64,000 nt of DNA from SG8-41 sp963699525 (GTDB taxonomy: Bacteria; Pseudomonadota; Gammaproteobacteria; Burkholderiales; SG8-41), in contig CAVOUI010000004.1 in the NCBI GenBank assembly GCA_963699525.1, positions 62,001 through 126,000 of the forward strand, given 5' to 3'. Each line of letters begins with the position of its first letter. Positions within the stretch are counted from its first letter, which is position 1. Positions 25,824 to 36,655 of this stretch are shown piece after piece. Both the position numbers and the translations under genes were made by a program. The notes below the pieces were generated by a model. It ran no database searches. It was not told the DNA's origin and saw nothing but the letters and a program-made list of their open reading frames with translations.

Positions 25824-26801
25824 ATGGTGAGCGTTTCGTTTTTCACAGCTGCTCTTTCCGCCTGGCGCGCCGCGCACGTTGCCGTGCCGGAGCTGCGCGC
25901 CGACAGCGTCCCGCTCGACAGCGTCGTAAAGCTCTCCATCAAGGCGGTGCCGGACGCGCGCACCGCCGACAACCTCGGGGCCGAGCGCGAAGGGAGCGGG
26001 GTGGTGTTCGGCGACAAGGGCCTGATCCTCACCATCGGCTACCTGATACTCGAGGCGGACTCCATCTTCGTGGTCGCCGGCGACGGGCGCGTTTATCCGG
26101 CGAGCGTCATCGGCTACGACCATGCCACGGGCTTCGGCGTGCTGCGCGCAGGCATCGACTGCCGCCCGCTGGAAGTGGGCAGCTCGGCGGACGTGCGGGA
26201 ACTCGCCACGGTCCTGGTGGCGGCCCACGGAACCGCGGGCGGCGCCTCGCGTGCCTGCGTGGTGGCGCGGCGCCGCTTCACCGGCTGGTGGGAATACATG
26301 ATCGACGGCGGGATTTTCACCGCGCCGCCGCGCTTCGAACACAGCGGCGCGGCGCTGCTCGATGCCGACGGCAAGCTGGTGGGAGTGGGTTCGCTCTGGG
26401 TGAGCGACGCGCTCGAGATCGGCGCCGCATTCCCGGGCAACATGTTTGTTCCCATCGACCTCCTGAAGCCGCTCCTCGACGATCTGCTTGCGACCGGACA
26501 CCGGCGCGAGGCGCCGCGGCCCTGGCTCGGTGTCTATTCCGAGGAAATCCAGGGGCACGTGGTGGTGACGCGGGTGCTTCCCCAGTCGCCGGCCGAGCAG
26601 GCGGGGCTTGCGCGGGGAGACGTCATCCTCGGGGTGGACGGGCAGGCGGTGGGACGGCAGAGCGAGTTCTACCAGAAGCTATGGGCAAGCGGAGAAGCGG
26701 GGGCATCCGTCTTGCTGCACGTGCTGCACAAGAAGTCGGTCCGGCAGTTGACGGTGCGCTCGATGGATCGCATGGCATTTCTGCGGCCGTGGCGTATTTG
26801 A
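25824..26801 (+). CDS. S1C protease-like protein with PDZ domain, catalytic His missing
   Basis: The 325-residue protein resembles DegP/HtrA-like proteins: a trypsin-like region to about 220, then a PDZ domain (PWLGVYSEEIQGHVVVTRVL to the end). At the usual TNAHVV site it has LTIGYLI, so the catalytic His is absent; the Asp region reads GYDHATGFGVLR and the Ser region FEHSGAALLD in place of GNSGGPLLD. It is therefore probably a non-catalytic scaffold or sensor. The N-terminus is mildly hydrophobic with no clear signal peptide. ATG 25824 follows directly on the two-hairpin repeat. Confidence 0.75.
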   Translation: MVSVSFFTAALSAWRAAHVAVPELRADSVPLDSVVKLSIKAVPDARTADNLGAEREGSGVVFGDKGLILTIGYLILEADSIFVVAGDGRVYPASVIGYDHATGFGVLRAGIDCRPLEVGSSADVRELATVLVAAHGTAGGASRACVVARRRFTGWWEYMIDGGIFTAPPRFEHSGAALLDADGKLVGVGSLWVSDALEIGAAFPGNMFVPIDLLKPLLDDLLATGHRREAPRPWLGVYSEEIQGHVVVTRVLPQSPAEQAGLARGDVILGVDGQAVGRQSEFYQKLWASGEAGASVLLHVLHKKSVRQLTVRSMDRMAFLRPWRI

Positions 26802-26829
26802 GCCCGGCGGCGAACCAGGGAGGGAAAAC

Positions 26830-27821
26830 ATGAAATCATTGCTACTTGCCGTTCTGCTCGCGGCCACGGCGGCGCACACCGCGGCGCAGGGTCCTTCTGT
26901 ACAGGCTCGGGACAGGCCTATCCAACGCGGCCGATCCAGTTCGTCATCCCGTTCGGGGCGGGCGGCGATTCGGATCTTTCCGGCCGCAATGTTGCGCAGA
27001 CGGCCTCGAAGTACCTCAACAACGTTCCGATCATTGCGGTCAACCGCGTCGGCGCCTCGGGCGCGATCGGGGCAACCCTGGTGAGAAACGCCGCTCCCGA
27101 CGGCTACACGCTGCTGGTCGCGCGCATCGCCACGCACGCGATCCTGCCCGCGCTCGAATCAAAGCTGCCCTACAAGTGGGACGAGTTCACGATGATCTCG
27201 ATGATCGAGCTGAACCCGTACGTCTGCTTCGTGAGAAGCGACTCGCCCCACAAGACCGCGGCCGATCTGATCGCAGAGATTCGCCGCGTTCCGGGCAAGC
27301 TCAATTTTTCCACGGCCGGCGTCGCCACCAGCCAGAACATGGCGGCTCAATACCTGATGACGATTGCGGGTCTCACGAAGGATCACGCGGTCGGCATCCA
27401 TTACAAGAGCGGGGGCGAGGTGACCACCGCAGTGCTCGGCGGCGAGGTGAATTTCGCGTGCAACAACGCGCCGACCGTGATCCCCATGGTGAAGGCCGGG
27501 AGGCTGCGCGCGCTCTTCGTCTCGCCGGTGCGGATCGCCGAGCTGCCGGGGGTGCCGAGCGCGCGCGAGTCCGGCTACCCGGACATGGAGAAGATCGTCG
27601 GCTGGACGGCGCTCATGGGCCCGCCGAAACTGCCCAAGGCCGTCGTCAGCCGCTGGACCGAGGTGTTCGCGCGGCTCTCGAAGGACGCGGACTGGCAAGC
27701 GGGCAACGCCCGGATCGGAGGTGTTCCGGCGATACGGTCTCCGGCGGAGACCGAGCAGTATGTCCGCGAGCAGTACGAGCTCTATGACAAGCTCGTCACC
27801 GCCCTCGGCATCCGGCAGTAG
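26830..27821 (+). pseudogene. Bug/TctC-family periplasmic receptor interrupted by a 26-nt insertion
   Basis: The signal peptide (ATG 26830, ending HTAAQ at 26889) is separated from the mature protein by 26 extra bases that shift the frame. The mature part resumes at 26916 as AYPTRPIQFVIPFGAGGDSD and continues RVGASGAIGATL, NAAPDGYTLLV, GIHYKSGGEVTTAVLGGEV to the end. Removing exactly 26890-26915 restores a 321-residue receptor, the normal length. The extra bases match the dispersed repeat at 7788 and 55639. Downstream there is no start codon giving an exported product, so as it stands the gene is broken. Confidence 0.85.
26890..26915 (+). repeat. Dispersed repeat inserted at the signal-peptide junction
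   Basis: The 26 bases contain CCTTCTGTACAGGCTCGGGA, a variant of the CCTTCGACAGGCTCAGGACA repeat at 7791. In one frame it reads CTGSGQA, the usual translation of this element. CAG occurs at both edges, which could be a tiny target duplication. Confidence 0.65.
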
Positions 27822-27836
27822 GGGCTGCTTACGCCA

Positions 27837-28088
27837 TCACGCCGGGCCATCGCCCGGCACATCGAGCGATTCCCAGTCGATTGGACTCGGGTCGCGCGAG
27901 CGCTCGAGGAGATCGACGAGCACCCGGTAGCCGGGCCTCGGATAGATTTTCTGAAAGCACGCGGCAATCGCAACGACGCCAGCTCGCGTCGTGGCGACTT
28001 CGGTGGTTAGCACGTCTTTCCACTGCGGATTCGTCGGAGGGGATTGGCGGCTGACGACCTTGATCCGGTACTGGTAGCGAGCAGCCAT
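27837..28088 (-). CDS. Small hypothetical protein
   Basis: An 83-residue soluble product beginning MAARYQYRIKVVSRQSPPTN with a DWESLDVPGD tail. I recognise no family. Composition (balanced K, R, D, E and aromatic residues) looks coding. It follows another small gene by 7 bases. A GCCGGGC/GCCCGGC hairpin (27841-27858) lies in its last codons and may end transcription toward the Bug gene. Confidence 0.5.
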   Translation of the reverse strand: MAARYQYRIKVVSRQSPPTNPQWKDVLTTEVATTRAGVVAIAACFQKIYPRPGYRVLVDLLERSRDPSPIDWESLDVPGDGPA

Positions 28089-28095
28089 GTCCGGC

Positions 28096-28311
28096 TCAAT
28101 CCCGCGAAGGATGGGTGGCGGAGACCGGATTCGGCCGCCCGCCGAAAACGATCACCACGTCGAGGCTTGCGATGACGTGCCGGCCCGCGGGATCGCGGGC
28201 GTGAAGCGAGCGCCATGCGGCCCAGTACGCCCGCGCCAGGACATGCATCTCGATCACGTCCAGCGGTTCCATGCCCGGCCAGCTGTAGATCGAATATTCC
28301 AGTGATGTCAT
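28096..28311 (-). CDS. Small hypothetical protein
   Basis: A 71-residue product, MTSLEYSIYSWPGMEPLDVI then ARAYWAAWRSLHARD and DVVIVFGG. No family recognised. The frame is open upstream to 28416, but ATG 28311 is where protein-like composition begins; the ribosome site is weak. It probably forms a two-gene unit with 27837-28088, downstream of the AraC gene on the same strand. Confidence 0.42.
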   Translation of the reverse strand: MTSLEYSIYSWPGMEPLDVIEMHVLARAYWAAWRSLHARDPAGRHVIASLDVVIVFGGRPNPVSATHPSRD

Positions 28312-28420
28312 CGAACCGGGACGTACGCTGATTGAGTAGCGCGCAGTATCGCCGCCGCGGCACGGGACGACGTAACTCTGCGCGCCAACCTGTAAACCCG
28401 GCGTGCCAGAACGCAAAGCG

Positions 28421-29434
28421 TCAGGCGGCTGCGCTTGCCTGCTTCTGCTCGCGGTAACGGGTGGGGGAGATACCGGTCCAGCGCTTGAACGCGCGGGTGA
28501 AGGCGCTCTGCCCGGAGAAGCCCAGAAGAAAGGTCACGTCCGTGATCGATTTCCCGGCATCCTCCATGTAGCGCAACGCCAGATCCCGTCGGGTGTCATC
28601 GACGAGCTTCTGGTAGGTGGTATTGGATTCGGCGAGCCTCCGCTGCAGCGTCCGGCGGCTCACGTGCAGCTGGCGCGCCATCTCCTGCGCTGACGCTTCG
28701 CCCGACGTGAGCTGCTCCAGCAGTCTGGATCTGCAGCGCGCGGTGAGGTTGTTCTTGTCCAGCGCCGCGAGCTGCGCGGCGAGGATACCGTCGAGCGTGC
28801 CCGCAAGCTGCCGGTTCGCGGTGGGAAGCGGCTCGTCGGCGACGCGGTGCGAAATCAGGAAACTGTCCTCGTTCGCCCCGAAGTGGACGGGGCAGCCGTA
28901 GAAATGCCGGTAGGGCTCGGTGTTCTCCGGCCGGGCGCGGGACAGCCGCACCTCCACGGGCCGCAGCGATGCGCCGTAGTTCATGCGGCACATGTCGAGG
29001 ACGAGCGACATCACGAAATCGGTGCCGATCGCCCTCAGCAAAGGATCGCGCCGGCGGTGGTCGTACCTGAACCGCAATCCATCCCGGGAATTCGTGACCT
29101 TGATTTCCGCCTTCTCGCCCACGATGCGGCTGTAGCGCTCGAGGCGCTGCAATCCGGTGCGCAGCGTCGAGCACGCGAGCCAGGCGTAACCCAGCGCGCC
29201 CAGGTTGGACGGGTGCCAGCAGCGTGCGGCGCGCAGGCCGAACGCTCGGTCGGGAATCAGCGCGGCGGCCTTCGCGAATACCGCGTCCGCGACGTTGCTG
29301 GCAATGCGTGCATTCGAATCGCGCAGAAGCGCGGGATCGACGCCCGCCTCGCGCACCAGCGCGCGTGCGTCTACCCCGTACAACTCGGTGAGATGCACGA
29401 ACACCTGCCCCATCGTCGCCAGGAAGGTTTCCAT
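28421..29434 (-). CDS. AraC-family transcriptional regulator
   Basis: The 337-residue regulator has an N-terminal arabinose-binding-like domain (about 1-200) of the OruR/ArgR-like type and a C-terminal double helix-turn-helix: LTSGEASAQEMARQLHVSRR then RRLAESNTTYQKLVDDTRRD, and SITDVTFLLGFSGQSAFTRA with KRWTGISPTRYRE at the end. ATG 29434 is preferred over 29530 because CGGAGA precedes it. It points away from the cytochrome gene; its targets are unknown. Confidence 0.9.
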   Translation of the reverse strand: METFLATMGQVFVHLTELYGVDARALVREAGVDPALLRDSNARIASNVADAVFAKAAALIPDRAFGLRAARCWHPSNLGALGYAWLACSTLRTGLQRLERYSRIVGEKAEIKVTNSRDGLRFRYDHRRRDPLLRAIGTDFVMSLVLDMCRMNYGASLRPVEVRLSRARPENTEPYRHFYGCPVHFGANEDSFLISHRVADEPLPTANRQLAGTLDGILAAQLAALDKNNLTARCRSRLLEQLTSGEASAQEMARQLHVSRRTLQRRLAESNTTYQKLVDDTRRDLALRYMEDAGKSITDVTFLLGFSGQSAFTRAFKRWTGISPTRYREQKQASAAA

Positions 29435-29608
29435 TCTCCGAGGTGTGTCCCTTCCGCGTGAGCGGACTTCATCCCGCCAGGTGCAATCCATTATGGCACG
29501 GCGGGACAAGCGGCTGGCGCGGGGGGTCAAGCGGCCTGAATGCGGTTACCGGAAACTGCGAAAGCCTTCAAAGGGTTCGACCTCGAATCGACATCTAAAG
29601 ACGCGTCC

Positions 29609-29927
29609 ATGCTGGACCGACTTATCAACAGGCTTCGCATCTGGCATTTCGGCCATGTCTGCCGGCACGACCCCGGGCGGATCGGGCTCGAACTGCGCCG
29701 CATGCTCGCCGAGCTTCCAGGGGCCGGCACGGTGGGCCCATGCGCAGCAACTGATGCGGTCCGGGCGCGCCGGCGATTATCCCCTTGCCCTGCGTGCCGT
29801 AGCGGAAAGCCACTGGAAAATCACGGACAGCGCGGAAATCGTCCGGATTTTCGAGTCCCTGACCGAGGAGGAGCGGGACAGGCTTCGCTCCGCCCTGAGC
29901 TTCGTATTGCCGCAGCGCCTGGGTTGA
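29609..29927 (+). pseudogene. Small conserved-looking protein, frameshifted
   Basis: A product of about 105 residues begins MLDRLINRLRIWHFGHVCRH and, after an extra G in a GGGG run near 29725, continues RWAHAQQLMRSGRAGDYPLA and ends ESLTEEERDRLRSALSFVLP. The second half looks like a short helical protein. No family recognised. It lies between the AraC and cytochrome genes, in the opposite orientation to both. Confidence 0.5.
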
Positions 29928-29969
29928 CCTTCCGCGATCCGCGGGCGGCGGGCGCGGCCGGACGGAGCG

Positions 29970-30818
29970 TCATTCGATCGGCGGGAGGGTGCGGATCCAG
30001 GCGACGATCGCGTCGAGGTCGGCGTCGGTCATGCGGCTGAAGAATTCCTGGCGCGCCATCGGCTGCTTGAACGCACGCCCGTCGCGCGAGACGCCGTGCG
30101 TGAGCGCCCGCCGGATCTCGGCGTCGGTCCATGCGCCGATGCCTGACTTCGGGTGCGAGGTGATGTTTGGGACCACCGCGGATCCGAATGGGCCCTTGAA
30201 CACGTAGCCGCCCTTGCCCCAGGCACTCTTGTAGTCCTGCACGCCATCCGGCCGCCGACCATGGCATTCCATGCAGTGGGCGATCGTGGCGAGATAGAAA
30301 CCGCGTTTGACGGGGTCGCGCATGTCCTCCTCGGCAAACGGCTTTACCGCGCCGGGGACGAGCTCGGCGTGCATCGCCGCCTTGTAGACCGGAGGCGGGA
30401 CCTCGTTGCGGACCGGCTTGACGGTGCGCAGGTACGCCACCACTGCATCGAGATCGCGCGGCGTCAGGATCTTGTAGAACGCGAAGGGCATCTGCGGCGC
30501 GAGCGGCCTGCCTTGCCGGTGAACGCCCTCCGTGAGGGAGCGCTTGATCTCGTCGTCGCTCCACGTACCGATCCCGGTTTCGCGATCGGGCGTGATGTTG
30601 GTGCCGCGGACGGTGTAGGCGGGCGTGTCCCAGACCTGCGAGCCGCCCGAGAACCGCTTCTCCATGATGAAGCCGGACTTGCCGCGCGGCGTGTGGCAGC
30701 CGTCGCAGGCCATGACGGCGTTGACGAGATAGTCACCGCGCTCGACCAGCGTCTGGGCCGCTGCTCCGCCGATCGCCAGGACGTTTGCCGCGAGGCACGT
30801 CAATACGGTTCGAACCAT
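29970..30818 (-). CDS. Diheme c-type cytochrome
   Basis: The 282-residue protein is exported (signal peptide to about residue 20, AIGGAAAQ) and has two CxxCH haem sites: CDGCH near residue 37 and CMECH near 182, with likely axial Met in APQMPFAFY and KQPMARQEF. This resembles the diheme cytochromes that accept electrons from periplasmic or membrane dehydrogenases (for example gluconate or sorbitol dehydrogenase subunits). ATG 30818 begins the signal peptide. It is divergent from lutA, so a link to the lactate-type oxidase cluster is possible, by inference. Confidence 0.88.
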   Translation of the reverse strand: MVRTVLTCLAANVLAIGGAAAQTLVERGDYLVNAVMACDGCHTPRGKSGFIMEKRFSGGSQVWDTPAYTVRGTNITPDRETGIGTWSDDEIKRSLTEGVHRQGRPLAPQMPFAFYKILTPRDLDAVVAYLRTVKPVRNEVPPPVYKAAMHAELVPGAVKPFAEEDMRDPVKRGFYLATIAHCMECHGRRPDGVQDYKSAWGKGGYVFKGPFGSAVVPNITSHPKSGIGAWTDAEIRRALTHGVSRDGRAFKQPMARQEFFSRMTDADLDAIVAWIRTLPPIE

Positions 30819-30930
30819 GGTCTCCCCCTGTCCGGCGGCTGGATTCCCACCGGAATGCTGCAAGAGGCGGGAGCGTAATCCAAGCCCCGTTCGCCTTCAA
30901 CCGGTGCGTGAATCTGGGATAATTCGGCGC

Positions 30931-31659
30931 ATGCGCGTCGGCCTCTTTGTCACCTGTCTTGTGGATCTGATGAGGCCGCGCATCGGTTTCGCCGCGCTCA
31001 AGCTGCTGGAAGCCGCGGGATGCGAAGTCGTGGTCCCGCGAGCGCAGACCTGCTGCGGCCAGCCGGGGTACAACTCGGGGGACCGCGAGTCCGCCAAGGC
31101 GCTCGCACGCAAGGTGCTGGACGAGTTCGATGGATTCGAGTATGTCGTCGTCCCCTCGGGCTCCTGCGGCGGAATGATCCGCACGCATTACCCCGAGCTA
31201 TTCCGGGATGTCCCCGCGGAGCTCGAGCGGGTGCGAAAGCTGTGCGAGCGCACGCGCGAGCTGACGGATTTCCTGGCCAATGTTGCGAGGCTGAAGTCCG
31301 GTCCCGGCTCGTTTGCGGGAACGGTGACCTATCACGATTCGTGCTCGGGACTGCGCGAGCTCGGCGTGAAGGCCCAGCCGCGGGCCCTGCTCGCGAAGGT
31401 GCCGGGACTCAGGCTCAAGGAAATGGAGGAGGCCGAGACGTGCTGCGGCTTCGGCGGCGCGTTCGCGGTCAAGTTCGGCGAGATCTCGACCCATATCGCG
31501 GAGCGCAAGTGCGCGAACATTGCGGCGAGCGGCGCGGATGCCGTGGTGTTGGGTGACCTCGGTTGCATGCTGAACATCGAAGGCCGGCTGCGGCGGCGGG
31601 GCGACCTGAAGACCCGGGTGCTCCACGTCGCTGAAGTCCTCGCCGGGTACGACCCATGA
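30931..31659 (+). CDS. lutA: LutA-type (Fe-S)-binding oxidase subunit
   Basis: LutA with LutB and LutC oxidises L-lactate to pyruvate in several bacteria. The 242-residue product has two CCG domains: TCCGQPGYNSGD near residue 42 and ETCCGFGGAFAVKF near 170, with VVPSGSCGGMIRTHYP and TYHDSCSGLRELG as the other cysteine regions. ATG 30931 is the family start. It overlaps the next gene by ATGA. Unlike the usual contiguous lutABC, two other genes come before lutB. Confidence 0.9.
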   Translation: MRVGLFVTCLVDLMRPRIGFAALKLLEAAGCEVVVPRAQTCCGQPGYNSGDRESAKALARKVLDEFDGFEYVVVPSGSCGGMIRTHYPELFRDVPAELERVRKLCERTRELTDFLANVARLKSGPGSFAGTVTYHDSCSGLRELGVKAQPRALLAKVPGLRLKEMEEAETCCGFGGAFAVKFGEISTHIAERKCANIAASGADAVVLGDLGCMLNIEGRLRRRGDLKTRVLHVAEVLAGYDP

Positions 31660-32582
31660 AGATCGCGTTCATGGGTTCAGGCGGCGTCGGCGGCCTGATC
31701 GGAGCGCGCCTCGCGCAGGCGGGCTGCGACGTGTCCTTCATCGCCCGCGGTGCGCACCTCAAGGCGATGCGCGAGCACGGGCTCCTGCTGGAGAGTCCGG
31801 TCGGCAACGTGCACCTGCCCAAGCCGCAGGTGACCGACAATCCCGGCACCCTCAAGGGACCGTTCGATCTCGTCATCTTTGCCGTCAAGCTCTGGGACAC
31901 CGAGGCTGCGGCGCGCTCGATCCTGCCGCTGCTGGGTCCGGACACTGGCTTCATGTCGCTGCAAAACGGCGTCAAGAAGGACGATATCCTGCGGCCGATC
32001 GTCGGCGCGAAGGCGTTGATGGGCGGCGTCGCGTACATGGGGACCGCGATTTCCCGCCCCGGCGTGATCCAGCACACCGGCACGATGCAACGGGTGGTGT
32101 TCGGCGAATACGACGGCCGGCGCTCGAGGCGTGCCGAGTCGCTGCTCGCATTCCTGCAGAAGACCGGCATCGACGCCCGGATTTCCGATGACATCCGCCG
32201 CACGATCTGGGAGAAATTCGTGTTTTTGGTCGGTATGGCCGCGGTGACCGCCACCATACGGCTGCCGCTCGGGCCGATCCTCGCGCATCCGCTGACCCGC
32301 CAGTTCTATCTCGACGCGATGCGGGAGGTGGCCGCGGTGGGACGAGCCCACGGCGTCCGCCTGCCGGAGGATATCGCGGAGGAGCGTCTGGCGTTCAGCG
32401 ACACGCTGCCGCCGTCGATGACCGCGTCGCTGCAACTCGATCTCGAGCGCGGGAATCCGCTGGAGGTGGAGTGGCTGTCGGGCTCCGTGGTCGAGCTCGG
32501 CGCCGCCGTCGGCGTGCCGACGCCGATTCACCGCGCGGCGCGGGACATCCTCATCCTGCACGCGCAGGGCCGAAAGGCGTGA
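31656..32582 (+). CDS. 2-dehydropantoate 2-reductase family protein
   Basis: NADPH-dependent reductase of the ApbA/PanE family, 308 residues. The Rossmann start is KIAFMGSGGVGGLIGARLAQ and the catalytic Lys region is IRRTIWEKFVFLVGMAAVTA near residue 178. Because it lies between lutA and an enolase-superfamily gene and away from panB/panC, it more likely acts on another 2-keto acid than ketopantoate; a role in this cluster's 2-hydroxy/2-keto acid chemistry is inferred. Both ends overlap neighbours (ATGA and GTGA). Confidence 0.88.
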   Translation: MKIAFMGSGGVGGLIGARLAQAGCDVSFIARGAHLKAMREHGLLLESPVGNVHLPKPQVTDNPGTLKGPFDLVIFAVKLWDTEAAARSILPLLGPDTGFMSLQNGVKKDDILRPIVGAKALMGGVAYMGTAISRPGVIQHTGTMQRVVFGEYDGRRSRRAESLLAFLQKTGIDARISDDIRRTIWEKFVFLVGMAAVTATIRLPLGPILAHPLTRQFYLDAMREVAAVGRAHGVRLPEDIAEERLAFSDTLPPSMTASLQLDLERGNPLEVEWLSGSVVELGAAVGVPTPIHRAARDILILHAQGRKA

Positions 32583-33674
32583 CGCCGCCCAAGCTCACCG
32601 TCCGGAACCTTCGCGCCGTGGCCGTGAAAGTGCCGATGAACTACGTCCTGGGCACCAGCCAGCAGGCGCTGCGCGAGGCGCCGCTGCTGCTCGTCGACCT
32701 CGAGACCGAGGAAGGCGTGACCGGCCACGCCTACCAGTTCTGCTACGTGCCGGCCGCCGCCGCGGCCATCGTCGTGATGCTCGAGGAGGTGCTGCGTACC
32801 GTGAAGGGCGACCGGGCGGATCCGGCCGCCCTGTCGGAGAAGCTCGCCCGGCGCTTCAAGCTGATCGGCGTCCAGGGCATCGTGCGCATGGCGGTGGCGA
32901 TGTTCGACGTCGCGTGCTGGGACGCGCTCGCGCGCGCTGCCGGCAAGCCGCTCGCGACCTATCTCGGCGGCTCCCCCCGACCGCTGCCGGCCTATAACAG
33001 CTGCGGTCTCGGGTTGATGGAGCCGCAAGCGGTCGCGGACGAGGCGCAGCAGCTGCTCGCCGGCGGCTTCCGCGCGATCAAGCTCCGCCTGGGCTATCCG
33101 ACCCTCGAAGCCGATCTGGCCGCGGCGCGCGCGGTGCGGCGGCGCGTACCTGCCGATATCGCGGTGATGGCCGATTACAACCAGGCGCTGACGGTCGAGG
33201 AAGCGATCCGGCGCGGGCGCGCGCTGGAGGGCGAAGGTCTCTACTGGATCGAGGAGCCGATCCGGCACGACGACTTTGCGGGATGCGCCGAGATCGCGCG
33301 CTCGCTCGCGACGCCGGTGCAGATCGGCGAGAACTTCTCGCTCCCGCACGACATGGAGCGGGCGCTCGCCGCGCAGTCGCTGCGATTACGTGATGCCGGA
33401 CCTCGAGCGCATCGGGGGCGTCACCGGCTGGCGGCGCGCGGCGGAGCTCGCCGCGGCGAGGGGGATCAAGATGTCCTCGCATCTCTACCCGGAGGTGAGC
33501 GCGCATCTGCTCACGGTGACGCCGACGGCACACTGGCTGGAGTACGTGGACTGGGCGAATGCCGTGGTCGAGGAGCCGTTGCGCATCGCCGATGGCAATG
33601 CCATCCTCTCCGCCCGGCCCGGCAACGGGCTCGCCTGGAACGAGGACGCCGTTCGCCGCTACCGCATGAACTGA
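32579..33674 (+). pseudogene. Mandelate racemase-like enolase-superfamily enzyme, frameshifted
   Basis: The N-terminal capping domain PMNYVLGTSQQALREAPLLL and barrel are strikingly like Pseudomonas putida mandelate racemase. Retained are the metal ligands in ADYNQ, WIEEP and IGENF, the MPDLERIGG Asp and SSHLYPE His forming the Asp-His dyad, and the HWLE Glu. The K-x-K motif reads KLR (near residue 168), so the second Lys is Arg. One extra base near 33380 splits the frame; corrected length is about 364 residues. GTG 32579 overlaps the previous stop (GTGA). Substrate is unproven. Confidence 0.85.
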
Positions 33675-33680
33675 CGGATC

Positions 33681-35092
33681 ATGCAAGTCACCTCCATGCA
33701 CTTCAAGGCGGCGGCGAGCGGCGAAGCTTACCGACGCCAACCTCCAGTCCGCGTTGAAGCGGCTGCAGGGCAACTTCGTGCGCGGGCGCGCCGATCGCGT
33801 GGCGGAGCTCGGAAACTACGAAGAAATCCGCTCCGCCGCCGCCGCGATCCGCGACCGCGCGCTTGCGGATCTCGACGCCTACCTCGAGGAGTTCGAGCGC
33901 AACGCCGTGGCGCGCGGAGCCATCGTGCACTGGGCGGAGACGCGCGCGGAGGTGAACCGGATCGTGTGCGAGATCGCTCGGAGCCGGCACGGCGTCAGGA
34001 AGGCGGTCAAGTCGAAGTCCATGGTGACCGAGGAGTGCGCGCTCAACGAGGCGCTCGAGGCGCACGGCGTCGAGGTGGTGGAAACGGATCTCGGCGAGTA
34101 CATCCTGCAGCTGGCGAAGGAGCCGCCCTCGCACATCGTCGCGCCGGTCGTGCACAAGACCCGCGATGAGGTTTCGGACCTGTTCCAGGAGAAGCACGGC
34201 ACGCCGCGCAAGACCGACATCGCGGCGCTGACGCGCGAGGCGCGGGAGATGCTGCGCCGGCACTTCGTCACCGCGGAAATGGGCATCTCGGGCGCGAATT
34301 TCTCGTGGCCGAGACCGGCTCCACGCTTGATCGTCACCAACGAGGGCAACGGGCGCCTCGTGACCACGCTGCCGCGGGTGCACGTCGCGATCACCGGCAT
34401 CGAGAAAGTGGTGCCGACGCTGGAGGATGCGGCGACGCTGATGCGGCTGCTGCCGCCGCACGGCACGGGGCAGACGATCTCCAACTACATCTCGGTCACG
34501 ACCGGCGTGAAGGGGGAGGGCGATCGCGACGGGCCGGAGCATTTCCACGTCATCCTGCTCGATGGCGGGCGCAGCGAGTTGCTGGGCGGGGAGCTCCAGC
34601 CGATGCTGCGCTGCATACGCTGCGGGGCGTGCATGAATCACTGCCCGGTGTACCAGAGCGTGGGCGGCCACGCCTACGGCTGGGTCTACCCCGGGCCGAT
34701 GGGGTCGGTCCTCACGCCGAGCTACGTCGGGCTCGAAAATGCGCTCGACCTGCCCAATGCCGCGACGCTTGTGCAATCAATGCGGCGTGGTGTGCCCGGT
34801 GAAGATCCCCCTTCCGGACCTCATGCGGAAGCTGCGCGAGCGGCAGTTCGAGCGGGGGCTCAAGCCGTGGCCGGAGCGGCTGGGACTCGCGTTGTGGAGC
34901 TGGATGGCGCGGCACCCGGCGATCTATGCCATGATGACCGCGCTTGGCGCGCGCCTGCTGTCGTTCCTCGGCGGCGCGGACCGGCGCATCCGCCGGCTGC
35001 CATTCGGCGGCGGCTGGACGGACGGGCGCGATTTTCCGGCTCCGGAAGGCCGCACGTTCCGCGAGCTGTATCGGAAACGGCTCGGCACCTGA
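33681..35092 (+). pseudogene. lutB: LutB-type iron-sulfur oxidase subunit with several indels
   Basis: LutB carries the two 4Fe-4S clusters of the LutABC oxidase. The N-terminus MQVTSMHFKAAAS, the body NFVRGRADRVAELGNYEEIR to VVPTLEDAATLMRLLP, and the ferredoxin-like motifs CIRCGACMNHCPVYQ and CNQCGVVCPVKIP all match. Four indels break it: +1 near 33721, -1 near 34302 and +1 near 34326 (a short out-of-frame segment between them), and +1 near 34770. Corrected length is about 469 residues. The frame that opens at 33754 covers most of the protein. Confidence 0.88.
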
Positions 35093-35113
35093 GCCTGAGT
35101 TGAGGGCATTGCA

Positions 35114-36634
<1,521 letters not shown>

Positions 36635-36655
36635 TGCAGGGATGAGGGCGGAGGG

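Noticed and set aside
31656..32582. Assignment as the ketopantoate reductase of pantothenate synthesis
   Set aside because: Although the family is right, the gene is far from panBC and embedded in the lut cluster with overlapping neighbours, so another keto-acid substrate is more likely.
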